From Pontibacter populi (lineage in GTDB: Bacteria; Bacteroidota; Bacteroidia; Cytophagales; Hymenobacteraceae), in contig NZ_JAHWXQ010000001.1 of the NCBI RefSeq assembly GCF_019336435.1, positions 62,001 to 126,000 of the forward strand: DNA of 64,000 nt, given 5' to 3'. The notes below the pieces were generated by a model. That model saw only the letters and a list, made by a program, of their open reading frames with translations. It did no database searches and was not told the origin of the DNA. Both the position numbers and the translations under genes were made by a program. Below, in pieces: positions 35,880 to 44,448 of this stretch. How positions within the stretch are numbered: position 1 is the stretch's first letter; the number at the start of each line of letters is the position of its first letter.

Positions 35880-36450
35880 AGCCTTCTAATCTGTCGCCAA
35901 TCTTCACCGGGCCAACGCCCTCAGGTGTACCTGTAAAAATAATGTCGCCTGTTTTTAAGGTAATGAAGCGTGAAATGTAAGCAATGATGTCGTCGAAATC
36001 GTTCATCATCATTTTAGAATTGCCTTGTTGTTTTGTTTCGCCATTTACCTCCAGTTTAAAACCGATATTTTTCAGGTCCGGGAACTGGGCTAACGGAATA
36101 AACTCTGATACCGGGGCTGAACCATTAAAGCCTTTGGCCAGCGTCCAGGGCAGGCCTTTCGCTTTGGCTTTGCTTTGCAGGTCGCGGGCCGTAAAGTCTA
36201 TGCCAAGGCCAATGGCATCATAATACTTGTGGGCAAACTTTTTCTCGATGTTCTTTCCCTCGCGGCTGATGCGCAGAATAAGCTCCACTTCATGATGAAT
36301 ATCGTTACTATACTCCGGGTAATAAAACGGCTCGTTGTTGCGCAGGATGGCGGTGTCGGGCTTAAAAAAAATGACAGGTTCGTCGGGTACTTCGTTCTTT
36401 AATTCGGCAATGTGTTCGGCGTAGTTTCGGCCTATAGCTAAAATTTTCAT
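35839..36450 (-). CDS. Fumarylacetoacetate hydrolase family protein
   Basis: A 203-residue single-domain FAH protein. It has the N-terminal IGRNYAEHIAEL, the metal region HHEVELILRISREGK (acidic ligands), the GIDFTARDLQ segment and IIFTGTPEGVGPV. Relatives hydrolyse acylpyruvates, decarboxylate oxaloacetate or hydrolyse fumarylpyruvate. The substrate cannot be chosen from sequence. Translationally coupled to the downstream M23 gene by overlap. Confidence 0.9.
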   Translation of the reverse strand: MKILAIGRNYAEHIAELKNEVPDEPVIFFKPDTAILRNNEPFYYPEYSNDIHHEVELILRISREGKNIEKKFAHKYYDAIGLGIDFTARDLQSKAKAKGLPWTLAKGFNGSAPVSEFIPLAQFPDLKNIGFKLEVNGETKQQGNSKMMMNDFDDIIAYISRFITLKTGDIIFTGTPEGVGPVKIGDRLEGYVEDRKLLDFEIK

Positions 36451-36819
36451 GGGGTGCGGAATAGGTGTAAAGGGTTCTGTATTCCAAAAATAAGGTTTCT
36501 AACGAATTGTACAGAAAAAAGTGATGAATTTATTGTGAACGCATTATCGGTTTCATCTTAAACTTATAAACTATAGCCCGAAAGCTTAATTCAGACATAA
36601 GATGCGCATTATAGCATTGCACAACTATAGCCTGTATCCGGAACGTATAAATGGGCAGGTAATTGTCTTTTGGCAGGAGTACCTGATACTGAACAAGTAA
36701 CAGGTATTATCGTACTATATAGCAATTTCTTTATTTTTATAACATTGGTTACAAAGGCTATTTCTATTTTTGGTTCAAAATTTGAACTTCTGTTAAATAG
36801 CTATTAAAACTCTAAGATT
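36451..36819. other. Divergent intergenic region
   Basis: No gene seen. It has AACTATA motifs at about 36568 and 36621 and a palindrome at 36773-36787. It must hold promoters for the FAH-M23-bcp operon and for the M48 protease. Confidence 0.5.
36773..36787. promoter_or_regulatory. Palindrome upstream of the M48 protease
   Basis: GTTCAAA-A-TTTGAAC, a perfect 7-bp inverted repeat, 32 bp before the start codon. It could be an operator. No regulator is encoded next to it. Confidence 0.35.
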
Positions 36820-37614
36820 ATGCACAAGAAAATAATTACCTTTTCAGCAGCTGTGGTAATGATGGTTGCCTGTACTACGGTACCTATAACCGGCCGCCGA
36901 CAGCTGAACCTGGTATCGGATGCACAGATGCAGTCGCTTAGCTACGATGCCTACGACCAATTCTTGAAAGAGAACAAACTATCGCGCGATGCGCAGGCAA
37001 CTGCAATGGTGAAACGCGCCGGCCAACGCATACAACGTGCGGTGGAACAGTATATGGCTCAGAACAATTTAACACAGGAGCTGGAAGGTTTTCAGTGGGA
37101 ATTTAACCTGATACAGGATGACCAGGTGAATGCCTGGGCAATGGCTGGTGGAAAAACTGTAGTTTATACCGGAATTTTACCAATTGCACAAAACGAAACC
37201 GGCCTTGCTGTCGTAATGGGGCATGAGATTGCCCATGCTATTGCGAAACACGGCAACGAGCGCATGAGCCAGCAGTTGGCACAGCAGTTTGGCGGCGTAA
37301 CCTTGCAGGCACTGGCCGGAACACAGCCAGGTACCGCTCAAAACCTGATCATGACTGTTTATGGCGCTGGTTCTACTCTTGGTTTATTAAAGTATGGCCG
37401 TACCCAGGAAACAGAAGCTGACAGATTAGGTCTGATCTTTATGGCAATGGCCGGATATGACCCGGCAGCAGCTGTACCGTTCTGGGAACGTATGGAAGCA
37501 AAAGCAGGTGGCCAGGCACCGCCAGAGTTTTTATCGACTCACCCAAGCGCCGGAACACGTTTGAGCAACCTGGAGAAATTTATACCTGAGGCAAAAAAAT
37601 ATTATAGAAAATAG
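36820..37614 (+). CDS. M48 family metallopeptidase lipoprotein
   Basis: A 264-residue lipoprotein protease. The lipobox ends at C18 (VVMMVAC). The zinc site is HEIAH (H135-H139), with the third ligand E199 in RTQETEADRLG. No TPR domain follows, so it resembles LoiP/YcaL-like periplasmic proteases rather than BepA. Such enzymes remove misfolded outer-membrane proteins. The next gene, 25 bp downstream, is also a lipoprotein and probably co-transcribed. Confidence 0.92.
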   Translation: MHKKIITFSAAVVMMVACTTVPITGRRQLNLVSDAQMQSLSYDAYDQFLKENKLSRDAQATAMVKRAGQRIQRAVEQYMAQNNLTQELEGFQWEFNLIQDDQVNAWAMAGGKTVVYTGILPIAQNETGLAVVMGHEIAHAIAKHGNERMSQQLAQQFGGVTLQALAGTQPGTAQNLIMTVYGAGSTLGLLKYGRTQETEADRLGLIFMAMAGYDPAAAVPFWERMEAKAGGQAPPEFLSTHPSAGTRLSNLEKFIPEAKKYYRK

Positions 37615-37639
37615 AAGCCTTTAAACGTACCTAACCCTT

Positions 37640-38293
37640 ATGTCCAAAACCACCCTTATGCGCCAGTGGCAAGCTCTGCCGTTTAGCGCCCGCATGATCG
37701 CTGTATTCGCGATCGTACTTCTAATGGCCGGAGCCTGTACCCGCCGCGAAGCTTTTCCGGAGGAAAGTGATGAGCCTGCTGAGATGGCAGCTGAAGGAAC
37801 TGACTCGGCAGCATACGACGGACAACTGCTGGCACAGGTGGTTTTTGATAGTATTGATTACATTGTTCCGCCCCTGGACCTGATGCAACCTTTTATAAAA
37901 GAGTTCGGCGACGGCACTGTGGTAGACAAAGTAATGATACGAAAGGTACAGGAAACGAAGCAGGACAAGGCCGGGTACTACTTGGTAGGCATGGGCATCC
38001 GGAACGGTTCTTACCGCGCTATGGCCTTGCAACTGGATGTGAGTTCGGATAATAGTTTATACCTGAGCTCGCAGAGCGATAAGTTTATTTGTGGTGCTAC
38101 CGCAGGGTGTAGTTTCTGCTATTTTACTTTCTCGGGCAGCCAGATAACAGGGTGTGAATGCGAAAGCCGCGCACCCGGTAATTTATGCGAACAGAAGTCC
38201 AGCACTACCAATCAGTTGCTCAAAAATGCTAGGCTACGGAATATGCGGGAAGGTGAATCCAGAAGGTTGGAGACACTTAAAGTATCCCGATAA
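37640..38293 (+). CDS. Cysteine-rich lipoprotein of unknown function
   Basis: A 217-residue protein with lipobox LMAGAC (C33) after an unusually long N-region. A downstream Met (residue 7 or 19) could be the true start. The mature part has a disordered acidic linker, a beta-rich domain (about 65-150) and a cluster of six cysteines (151, 157, 160, 172, 174, 183) within 33 residues, then a basic tail. I do not recognise the family. In the periplasm the cysteines would be expected to form disulfides or hold a metal. It follows the M48 protease gene. Confidence 0.72.
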   Translation: MSKTTLMRQWQALPFSARMIAVFAIVLLMAGACTRREAFPEESDEPAEMAAEGTDSAAYDGQLLAQVVFDSIDYIVPPLDLMQPFIKEFGDGTVVDKVMIRKVQETKQDKAGYYLVGMGIRNGSYRAMALQLDVSSDNSLYLSSQSDKFICGATAGCSFCYFTFSGSQITGCECESRAPGNLCEQKSSTTNQLLKNARLRNMREGESRRLETLKVSR

Positions 38294-38300
38294 ACTATAA

Positions 38301-38330
38301 AACAGGGCTGTCAGTAATGGCAGCCCTGTT
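38301..38330 (+). terminator. Terminator of the M48-lipoprotein operon
   Basis: A 10-bp perfect stem, AACAGGGCTG with CAGCCCTGTT, 10-nt loop, 8 bp after the stop codon. T-rich sequence follows. Confidence 0.88.
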
Positions 38331-38346
38331 TGTTTTCTGTTCATTT

Positions 38347-38956
38347 GTCATTTCGATTTCAGTCGAGAAATCTAGACTGCGTATAGTTGTAAGACCTAGC
38401 AGCGTGCGTAGCTCCTGCTAGTGTCTGGTGCTATAGTTGCTTCTTTGTCATTTCGAACGATGTGAGAAATCTATCTCAACTTATAGTTTGCTACTTTACC
38501 ATCTGAACCAAGCTATCCTTTCAAATATCCTCTTATCCTGGGAGCTCTACTCACTTATTGTTTCAATTTAGCTTTGGTGCCCTCACGGCCGGGAGGCCCC
38601 GTCTTCGGGCATCGCGCTGCTGCTTTCTTGCTTCCCTCGTTCCTCGGATTGCCTGGCGGCACCGCAACAAAGCAAAGGCGCTCAACCCAAAGACTGAGAT
38701 CAGTTCGATAGGAAAAGCTATAGTTTTGAACTGCTATAGTTTCAAAGGAACAGGTAAACCTGTCCTTTTCATGGGCTGTAACTATAGCTAATTCAGATTT
38801 CTCCCGCTAATAGAAATGACGGCTGGAAAGGCAGTGGCAGAAAAGTCCCCTTTGAAGGGGGCAGGGGGATGACAAACGGAAACTATAAAACTATAACTTT
38901 AACTATAGTAACCTAAAGCTCTCCGCCTTAGTCAAGGAGGGGCTGGGGTGGTTGGG
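38347..38956 (+). repeat. Composite five-module repeat, copy C
   Basis: Module i occurs twice (38347-38373 and 38447-38472) and once more inverted at 38795-38820. Module ii is at 38580-38620 with its downstream AAGCAAAGGCGCTCAACCCA segment. The module iii hairpin is at 38750-38763. Modules iv (about 38843-38872) and v (about 38919-38956) are degenerate. This is the most rearranged of the four full copies. Confidence 0.78.
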
Positions 38957-39012
38957 CCAGCCCTATAAAACTATAGCCAGCGCTTCTACTTATGCCTGTC
39001 CCTTCCGGGCCA

Positions 39013-39031
39013 GTTGAGTTACAAACTCAAC
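39013..39031. repeat. AGTT-AACT hairpin, copy 2
   Basis: GTTGAGTT-ACA-AACTCAAC, an 8-bp perfect stem with a 3-nt loop, 14 bp before copy 3. Confidence 0.6.
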
Positions 39032-39045
39032 ACTATAGTAAGGCA

Positions 39046-39060
39046 CGGGTTGCAAACCCG
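39046..39060. repeat. AGTT-AACT hairpin, copy 3
   Basis: CGGGTT-GCA-AACCCG followed by CGCCAGCG. It is the same as copy 1 except for one compensated base pair in the stem. Confidence 0.65.
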
Positions 39061-39253
39061 CGCCAGCGGAGAAACAGTAACTATACCAAAGCCCAATCCT
39101 AAAAATCCTTTAATCCTGTAAATCCTGATTCAGACAAAACCAGGAAGGGATAAACCTATACTACCGCACTCCCCACAATCCAAAACAAACCCTACTACAG
39201 TTGCTGTTATTAGTTGTATCTTTGTTTCACCTGCCACACAACAACAGCCAACT

Positions 39254-39829
39254 ATGAAAAGACCGATCATACCTTCACAGACTTTCCTGGAAACAGAACG
39301 ACTTTACCTGCGTGAGCTTAGTCCGGAAGTTTACAAATTCCTGTTTACCGAATGCAACAGCTCTAAAATAGCCGAGTATTTAGGGCTTAACACCAGCAAA
39401 GAAGTTGAGACGGAACGCGAGAAGTACAACCAGGGCTTGGTCACGTATTTTTCTACGTTTCTTAGTTTCCATATACTGGATAAGCAAAATGGCAGAGTGA
39501 TCGGCAAATGCGGGTATCATACATGGGCACCAACGCACCGCCGGGCCGAAATTGGCTATGAACTTTACGCCGACGAAGACAAGGGTAAAGGCTATATGAC
39601 GGAGGCACTGGCAGCTATTCTGGCATATGGTTTTGAACAACTAAACCTGCACCGTATCGAAGCCTATATTGCCGCATATAATACTCCGTCTGCAAAGCTT
39701 CTGAAACGTTACGGCTTTACAGTAGAGGGCAACGCACGCGGGCATTACGTGGTAGATGGCATAAACGAGGACTCGCTGCTATTATCACTGCTGCAACCCG
39801 AGTACGAGCAACTTAAAAGCTCCTGGTGA
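39254..39829 (+). CDS. GNAT acetyltransferase, RimJ/RimL type
   Basis: A 191-residue N-acetyltransferase. It has the N-terminal TERLYLRELSPEVYKFL, the central RAEIGYELYADEDKGKGYMTEAL with the acetyl-CoA loop, and FEQLNLHRIEAYIAAYNTPSAKLLKRYGF. These are typical of the RimJ/RimL group, which acetylates protein N-termini or small amines. The substrate is unknown. A second GNAT of the same subfamily lies at 42.7 kb. Confidence 0.9.
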   Translation: MKRPIIPSQTFLETERLYLRELSPEVYKFLFTECNSSKIAEYLGLNTSKEVETEREKYNQGLVTYFSTFLSFHILDKQNGRVIGKCGYHTWAPTHRRAEIGYELYADEDKGKGYMTEALAAILAYGFEQLNLHRIEAYIAAYNTPSAKLLKRYGFTVEGNARGHYVVDGINEDSLLLSLLQPEYEQLKSSW

Positions 39830-39880
39830 GTAAAAAAGCAGACAATCTCTAATTCATAGTTTCTAAATACAACCTACTCC

Positions 39881-40567
39881 TTGAAGTATATCATCCTAAA
39901 TAAACCTTACGAAGTACTGACCCAGTTTACGGACGAAGCCGGTCGCGCTACATTAAAAGACCACGTGCCGGTACCCGGCATTTACCCGGTCGGTAGGCTG
40001 GATTATGACAGCGAAGGATTGGTGTTGCTTACCGATGATAAAGTCTTACAGCACCGTCTCTCCGATCCTAAATTTAAGATAGAGAAAACGTATTGGGTAC
40101 AGGTAGATGGATTGCCTACTGAAGAAGCGCTGGATGAACTGCGCCGTGGCGTAACTATAAAAGGCGTAAAAACTGCTCCTGCCAAAGCCAGCATTTTAGA
40201 AGAAGAGCCGCAGGTTTGGGAGCGCTCCACTCCTATCCGTTTCCGGAAAGAAATCCCTGCTACCTGGGTCGAAATTAAGATATCGCAGGGCATGAACCGA
40301 CAGGTGCGCCGTATGACAGCCGCTGTTGGTTTCCCAACTTTAAGGCTTATCCGTCCGAGTATTGGCCCGCTAACTATAGGTGAGCTGCAACCCGGCGAGT
40401 ACCGCGAGCTGACAGCTGACGAAGTAACAAAGTTAAAAAGCCTGAGCGCTGGTGGCAGCAATTTCAAAAGCCCGGCAAAACCAAAAGGCAAAGGTGGCCG
40501 CCACTACGATAGCCGCCAGAATTCCAGCCGACCAAGACCTTCCAAATCAAAAGAGGACTTTCAGTAA
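39881..40567 (+). CDS. Pseudouridine synthase, RsuA/RluE type
   Basis: A 228-residue RNA-modifying enzyme. The catalytic motif is GRLDYDSEGLVLL with D41. MNRQVRRMTAAVGFPTLRLIR and IGPLTIGELQPGEYREL follow, as in the RluE/RsuA group. It starts directly with the catalytic domain, without an S4 domain, and uses a TTG start. The C-terminus is a basic, disordered extension (KPKGKGGRHYDSRQ) that could bind RNA. The target is probably a single position in rRNA. Confidence 0.92.
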   Translation: MKYIILNKPYEVLTQFTDEAGRATLKDHVPVPGIYPVGRLDYDSEGLVLLTDDKVLQHRLSDPKFKIEKTYWVQVDGLPTEEALDELRRGVTIKGVKTAPAKASILEEEPQVWERSTPIRFRKEIPATWVEIKISQGMNRQVRRMTAAVGFPTLRLIRPSIGPLTIGELQPGEYRELTADEVTKLKSLSAGGSNFKSPAKPKGKGGRHYDSRQNSSRPRPSKSKEDFQ

Positions 40568-40605
40568 GTAACGGGTTTTAATTTTTTTAAGACATACACT
40601 GCTAC

Positions 40606-40772
40606 TGTCATTCCGAGCATTCTTGAGTACGTGAGTCGAAAAGAGCCAGCATAGCTGCGAGGAACCTTACACAGCAATAGGACATATAAGATCTCTCGGT
40701 TACGCTCCAGAAGACAACACTGATTAGTTGATAAAATTGTCTGAATATACCTCTCCTTGCGTCGAGATGACA
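40606..40772. repeat. MITE-like repeat with TGTCAT ends
   Basis: TGTCATTCCGAG at the left end and CTCGAGATGACA-like sequence (GCGTCGAGATGACA) at the right form inverted ends of a 167-bp non-coding block. The ends belong to the same family as module i of the composite repeat. Nothing in it codes for protein. Confidence 0.55.
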
Positions 40773-40814
40773 ACTATGGCTTAAGTGATGGTATGCGTGT
40801 TTGGAGTTAATTAA

Positions 40815-41780
40815 CTATAGTTTGCCGGTTATGTGCGCTACTATCTTTTCGGCGTGTATCCGGGAGTTTTCGATGAACCAGACGCGGGTATCCATGCCGC
40901 CGCATACTACGCCAGCCAGGTAAACACCTGGCAAGTTGGTCTCCATGGTTTCGGGGTTATGCGTGGGGTGTTTCAGAGCATCGTGGCTTAGCTCTATTCC
41001 CAGTTTTTTCAGGAAAGTAAAGTTTGGCTGGTAACCAGTCATGGCCATTACAAAGTCGTTGGCTATAGTTACCACGCCGTCCGGTGTTTCAATATCCACT
41101 TCGTTTTCCCGGATTTCCAATAACCTGGAACTGAAATATGCTTTTACAGCACCTTCGGCTATGCGGTTTTCGAGGTCAGGTTTAGTCCAGTATTTTATAT
41201 TGCCAAGTTCCGGTTCCCGCACCACTATAGTTACCTCAGCCCCTTTCCGGTAAGTTTCCAGGGCTACGTCGGCGCTAGAGTTGTTGGCTCCTACTACCAG
41301 CACTTTTTGCTTAAAGTAGTAATGCGGATCATAATAATAATGGCGCACTTTGGGCAGCTCCTCCCCTTTTATCTGCAACAGGTTCGGGATATCGTAAAAG
41401 CCGGTAGCAACGATAATATGCTTTGCCTTGTAGTTTGCCTTGCTGGTGCTCACCGTATACAATCCATTAGCTTCCGGGTTTACAGCCAGCACTTCTTCAA
41501 AAAGGTTAAGGTTTAGTTCCCCGGTTTCGGCCACTTTGCGGTAATATTCCAGTGCTTCGGAGCGGTTTGGTTTTGGGTGGATGCTCGGAAAAGGATAACC
41601 GCCAATCTCTAACCTATCGGCAGTAGAGAAAAAGGTCATGTTGAGCGGGTAGTTGAACAATGAATTTACTACGCAGCCTTTCTCCACGATCAGGTAAGTT
41701 AATCCCGCTTTTTTTGCTTCCAGTCCGCAGGCCAGCCCGATGGGGCCACCGCCAATTATAAGTATGTCGTGTGTTTCCAA
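40815..41780 (-). CDS. ypdA: YpdA family bacillithiol disulfide reductase
   Basis: A 321-residue flavoprotein. The FAD fold is GGGPIG (10-15), followed by the family-specific GCVVNSLFNYPLNMTFFSTADRLEIGGYPF. The NADPH fold is VVGANNSSADVA. No CxxC pair is present, as in YpdA, which reduces oxidised bacillithiol. This implies the host makes bacillithiol or a similar thiol. The bsh genes are not in the window. A full AACTATAGTT palindrome (40814-40823) overlaps its end. Confidence 0.9.
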   Translation of the reverse strand: METHDILIIGGGPIGLACGLEAKKAGLTYLIVEKGCVVNSLFNYPLNMTFFSTADRLEIGGYPFPSIHPKPNRSEALEYYRKVAETGELNLNLFEEVLAVNPEANGLYTVSTSKANYKAKHIIVATGFYDIPNLLQIKGEELPKVRHYYYDPHYYFKQKVLVVGANNSSADVALETYRKGAEVTIVVREPELGNIKYWTKPDLENRIAEGAVKAYFSSRLLEIRENEVDIETPDGVVTIANDFVMAMTGYQPNFTFLKKLGIELSHDALKHPTHNPETMETNLPGVYLAGVVCGGMDTRVWFIENSRIHAEKIVAHITGKL

Positions 41781-41997
41781 CTATAGCATTTTTTCTTCCA
41801 ACAGCTATACGGCAATTTAGTTTTCCTTCGCCAACAGGCCCGCATTTTACATTACTGAAACTATAGTCTGCCTATCACCCTAACATAAAGCACCTGCGGC
41901 GATACTCACCTTAGAGCGAATAGGTTCTCACTCAGAAAGGAACAGCTTTATACCTGAAAATAGAGCGACCAACTATAAGCTTATCTATAGTTCAGCA

Positions 41998-42609
41998 TCA
42001 GAAGGCAAACCCGAATGTGAGCGACAGGGCCCGTCCTTTTCCTTCCGCGTCATCATCGTTCAGCACCGTACTGAAACCATAATGATAGGTAAGGTCGAGA
42101 GCCAGGAAACGGACATCGAACCCAACGCCGCCATTTAACGCAAACTGGGCATTGCGTACATCTTTCCGGCGAAGGGCCAGGTTGTTATCTTTTACGCCAA
42201 CATTAAATGCAAACGACGGCCCCACAAAATACCGGATGTGCGATAGTACGCTTCCATCATAGGTGCTCCGGAAACCAACCAGTACCGGCACCCGCATGTA
42301 GTGGGCTACAAAAGCATCGCGTTCGTTGGGACGTGGCTGCACGGTACGAATAACATGTGATTTATAACTTACAAAGTCGAGGCCGGGCTGCACGTAAAAA
42401 CGGTCTCCGATACGCCCGTAAATACCGAATTCATATCCTAAACCCGTGTCATCGTCCACCAGGCCGGGGTCATCAGAAATGCTGTACAGGTTTGCGCCAA
42501 TCTTGGCTCCTAATTTCAGATTGGGCCGGTCATCATCCTGGGCCAGCGTTTGCGTTAGTGGCGCTATGGTTAGTAGTGTTATTCCTAAAATCAGTAATGT
42601 TGTTTTCAT
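41998..42609 (-). CDS. Outer-membrane beta-barrel (porin-like) protein
   Basis: A 203-residue exported protein. The signal peptide is MKTTLLILGITLLTIAPLTQTLA. The barrel strands include LKLGAKIGANLYSIS, GYEFGIYGRIGDRFYVQPGLDF and the C-terminal ALSLTFGFAF with a terminal Phe. I chose Met at 42609 because it directly precedes the signal core. An upstream Met would add seven residues. Role unknown. Confidence 0.83.
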   Translation of the reverse strand: MKTTLLILGITLLTIAPLTQTLAQDDDRPNLKLGAKIGANLYSISDDPGLVDDDTGLGYEFGIYGRIGDRFYVQPGLDFVSYKSHVIRTVQPRPNERDAFVAHYMRVPVLVGFRSTYDGSVLSHIRYFVGPSFAFNVGVKDNNLALRRKDVRNAQFALNGGVGFDVRFLALDLTYHYGFSTVLNDDDAEGKGRALSLTFGFAF

Positions 42610-42739
42610 GTTGCCGATTGTTATGTTCAAAAAAGATATACTTATTTAACTATACGGACTTGTAATAGTTTTGCAGCATAATTCATTCTTAATTAGCACC
42701 GTACAACCGTAATAACAGAAAGCCTGTACCTATAAAACT

Positions 42740-43303
42740 ATGATCATACCCAAAACCGACAACACGATAACTATAGCTCCGGACCTGTACCTGCGTATGG
42801 CCACCCCTGACGATGCACAGGCTTTATTTAATATCATTAACTCACAACGACCTTACCTGCGCGAGTGGCTGCCGTTTGTAGATCTGACACGCCAGGTTTC
42901 TGATACTGCATTTTACCTGCAAACTATAGTTAACAGTACTTCGGACAGGGTTTTTGTGATCGTTTCAGAAGAAGTTGTCTGCGGGCTGATCGGGTTTAAG
43001 GGAATCGAATATTTTAACAGGAAAGTAGAGATTGGGTATTGGCTGAGCGAACACCAGCAGGGCAAAGGCATTATGCGACAGAGTTGCAGCAGGTTACTAA
43101 AATATGCTTTTGAGATACTGAACATGAACCGTGTGCAGCTTAAAGTGGCACCCAAAAACTATAAAAGCCGCAACATACCTATTAAACTTGGCTTTACTTT
43201 AGAAGGCACCGAGCGAGAAGGCGAACTATTAAACGGCCATTACCACGACCTGGAAGTGTATAGTTTACTCAAAAAAGAGTGGCTGGCACAGGCAGCAAAG
43301 TAA
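42740..43303 (+). CDS. GNAT acetyltransferase, RimJ/RimL type (second)
   Basis: A 187-residue N-acetyltransferase with LYLRMATPDDAQALFNIIN, VEIGYWLSEHQQGKGIM and FEILNMNRVQLKVAPKNYKSRNI, typical of RimL-like serine or ribosomal-protein acetyltransferases. It differs clearly from the GNAT at 39.2 kb and is not a recent copy. Its stop lies 1 bp from the stop of the convergent AI-2E transporter gene, with TATAGTT between them. Confidence 0.9.
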   Translation: MIIPKTDNTITIAPDLYLRMATPDDAQALFNIINSQRPYLREWLPFVDLTRQVSDTAFYLQTIVNSTSDRVFVIVSEEVVCGLIGFKGIEYFNRKVEIGYWLSEHQQGKGIMRQSCSRLLKYAFEILNMNRVQLKVAPKNYKSRNIPIKLGFTLEGTEREGELLNGHYHDLEVYSLLKKEWLAQAAK

Positions 43304-43304
43304 G

Positions 43305-44354
43305 CTATAGTTTGCCATCGTTAATGCCCAATAGTAATGATATCGTACGCATGTTTTCGTGTTTGTCAGCTATCAATTTCAGGATGGCCAGGTACGGGAT
43401 AAACAGGATCATGCCGGAAGCTCCCCAAAGGATGCCTCCCGCCACTATAGCCAGCAGCGTAAATAACATATTAACCTGCAGCCGATAACTTACTGCCCAC
43501 GGAAATATAAGGTTAGCCTCTAAATACTGCACTACAGCAAATACCATAACCACCCCGGCCGGGTACCAGAGCGAGTCGTAGGTGATCCAGGCCACCGTCA
43601 TCGGTAGAATAGCTCCTATAGTTATGCCCACATAAGGTATAAAAGTGAGGATGGAAGCTACCACCCCGAAAAACAGTGCATGTGGCACTCCCAGGATCAT
43701 CAGCCCGATTGTGTTCAGTGTGCCAACTATAGCATAAACTATAGCCATGCCTTTTATAAAATTGTAGTAGGTAGTTATTGTCTCGTGCAGTATGGTTCTG
43801 ATCTTTTGGTGTTCGCTGCGGGAGAATAAGGAGTAAAGCGCCCTGGCCAGTTGCTCGCGGTTATACAGGATAAGCGCCATATACAACGGTATCAGCACCA
43901 GGAGCACCACCGAAACCACCGACGTATAGAGCACATCTTTCAGCATGTTCAGCAAATTAGCAGCTACGTTGTTACCCACGCTCTCGAGCCAGTTGGTTTG
44001 CCGCGCTACTTTAAGTCCAAAATTTTGTTCCAGTAATAAGCTTACATCCCGTATGGCAACTGCCAGTTTCTGTTGCAGGTTGGGCCACTCCTCTACCAGG
44101 CGCATCATTTGGTTTACAAGCAGCCAGCCAAGTCCTCCAAAGATCAAAAGCAACACAACCAGGCAGATAGCAATAGCAGCCCAGCGTGGCATACCTTTAC
44201 CTTCGAGCCAGCGACAGATCGGGTACAGTACAAAACTGATGAGCAACGAAAAGCTGAGCGGTACAAACAACGTACGGCCAACATACAGGATTACACCCAG
44301 CAACACCGTGTACTGCAGCAATTTTAGCCAGTTTACCTTTGTGCTTGTATCCAT
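43305..44354 (-). CDS. AI-2E family transporter
   Basis: A 349-residue membrane protein with seven to eight helices, starting YTVLLGVILYVGRTLFVPLS. The long extra-membrane loop (about 75-150) is followed by the conserved FIKGMAIVYAIVGTLNTIGL and GVVASILTFIPYVGITIGAI with family Gly/Pro motifs, ending in LAIVAGGILWGASGMILFIPYLAI. The family includes autoinducer-2 exporters and Na+/H+ antiporters, so the substrate is undecided. Confidence 0.9.
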   Translation of the reverse strand: MDTSTKVNWLKLLQYTVLLGVILYVGRTLFVPLSFSLLISFVLYPICRWLEGKGMPRWAAIAICLVVLLLIFGGLGWLLVNQMMRLVEEWPNLQQKLAVAIRDVSLLLEQNFGLKVARQTNWLESVGNNVAANLLNMLKDVLYTSVVSVVLLVLIPLYMALILYNREQLARALYSLFSRSEHQKIRTILHETITTYYNFIKGMAIVYAIVGTLNTIGLMILGVPHALFFGVVASILTFIPYVGITIGAILPMTVAWITYDSLWYPAGVVMVFAVVQYLEANLIFPWAVSYRLQVNMLFTLLAIVAGGILWGASGMILFIPYLAILKLIADKHENMRTISLLLGINDGKL

Positions 44355-44448
44355 AAATAGTGTATATTGGTGTTCTGCTTTTTAAACCAGCCCTAGCCTG
44401 GAGGCAAATTAACAACCTTTAACTATTAAACAATAACCAGCCCTTTCT

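Larger units (their letters stand above)
38294..39253. other. 960-bp gene-free stretch with repeats
   Basis: It holds the terminator, composite repeat copy C, two AGTT-AACT hairpins (39013-39060) and about a dozen AACTATA motifs. Around 39097-39134 are short reiterated AATCCT words that also occur near 46065. The open frame of 77 codons inside module ii is repeat sequence, not a gene. Confidence 0.75.

Noticed and set aside
38558..38791. 77-codon open frame on the plus strand
   Set aside because: It lies entirely inside composite repeat copy C. The equivalent frame is not kept in the copies at 55.5 and 58.9 kb.
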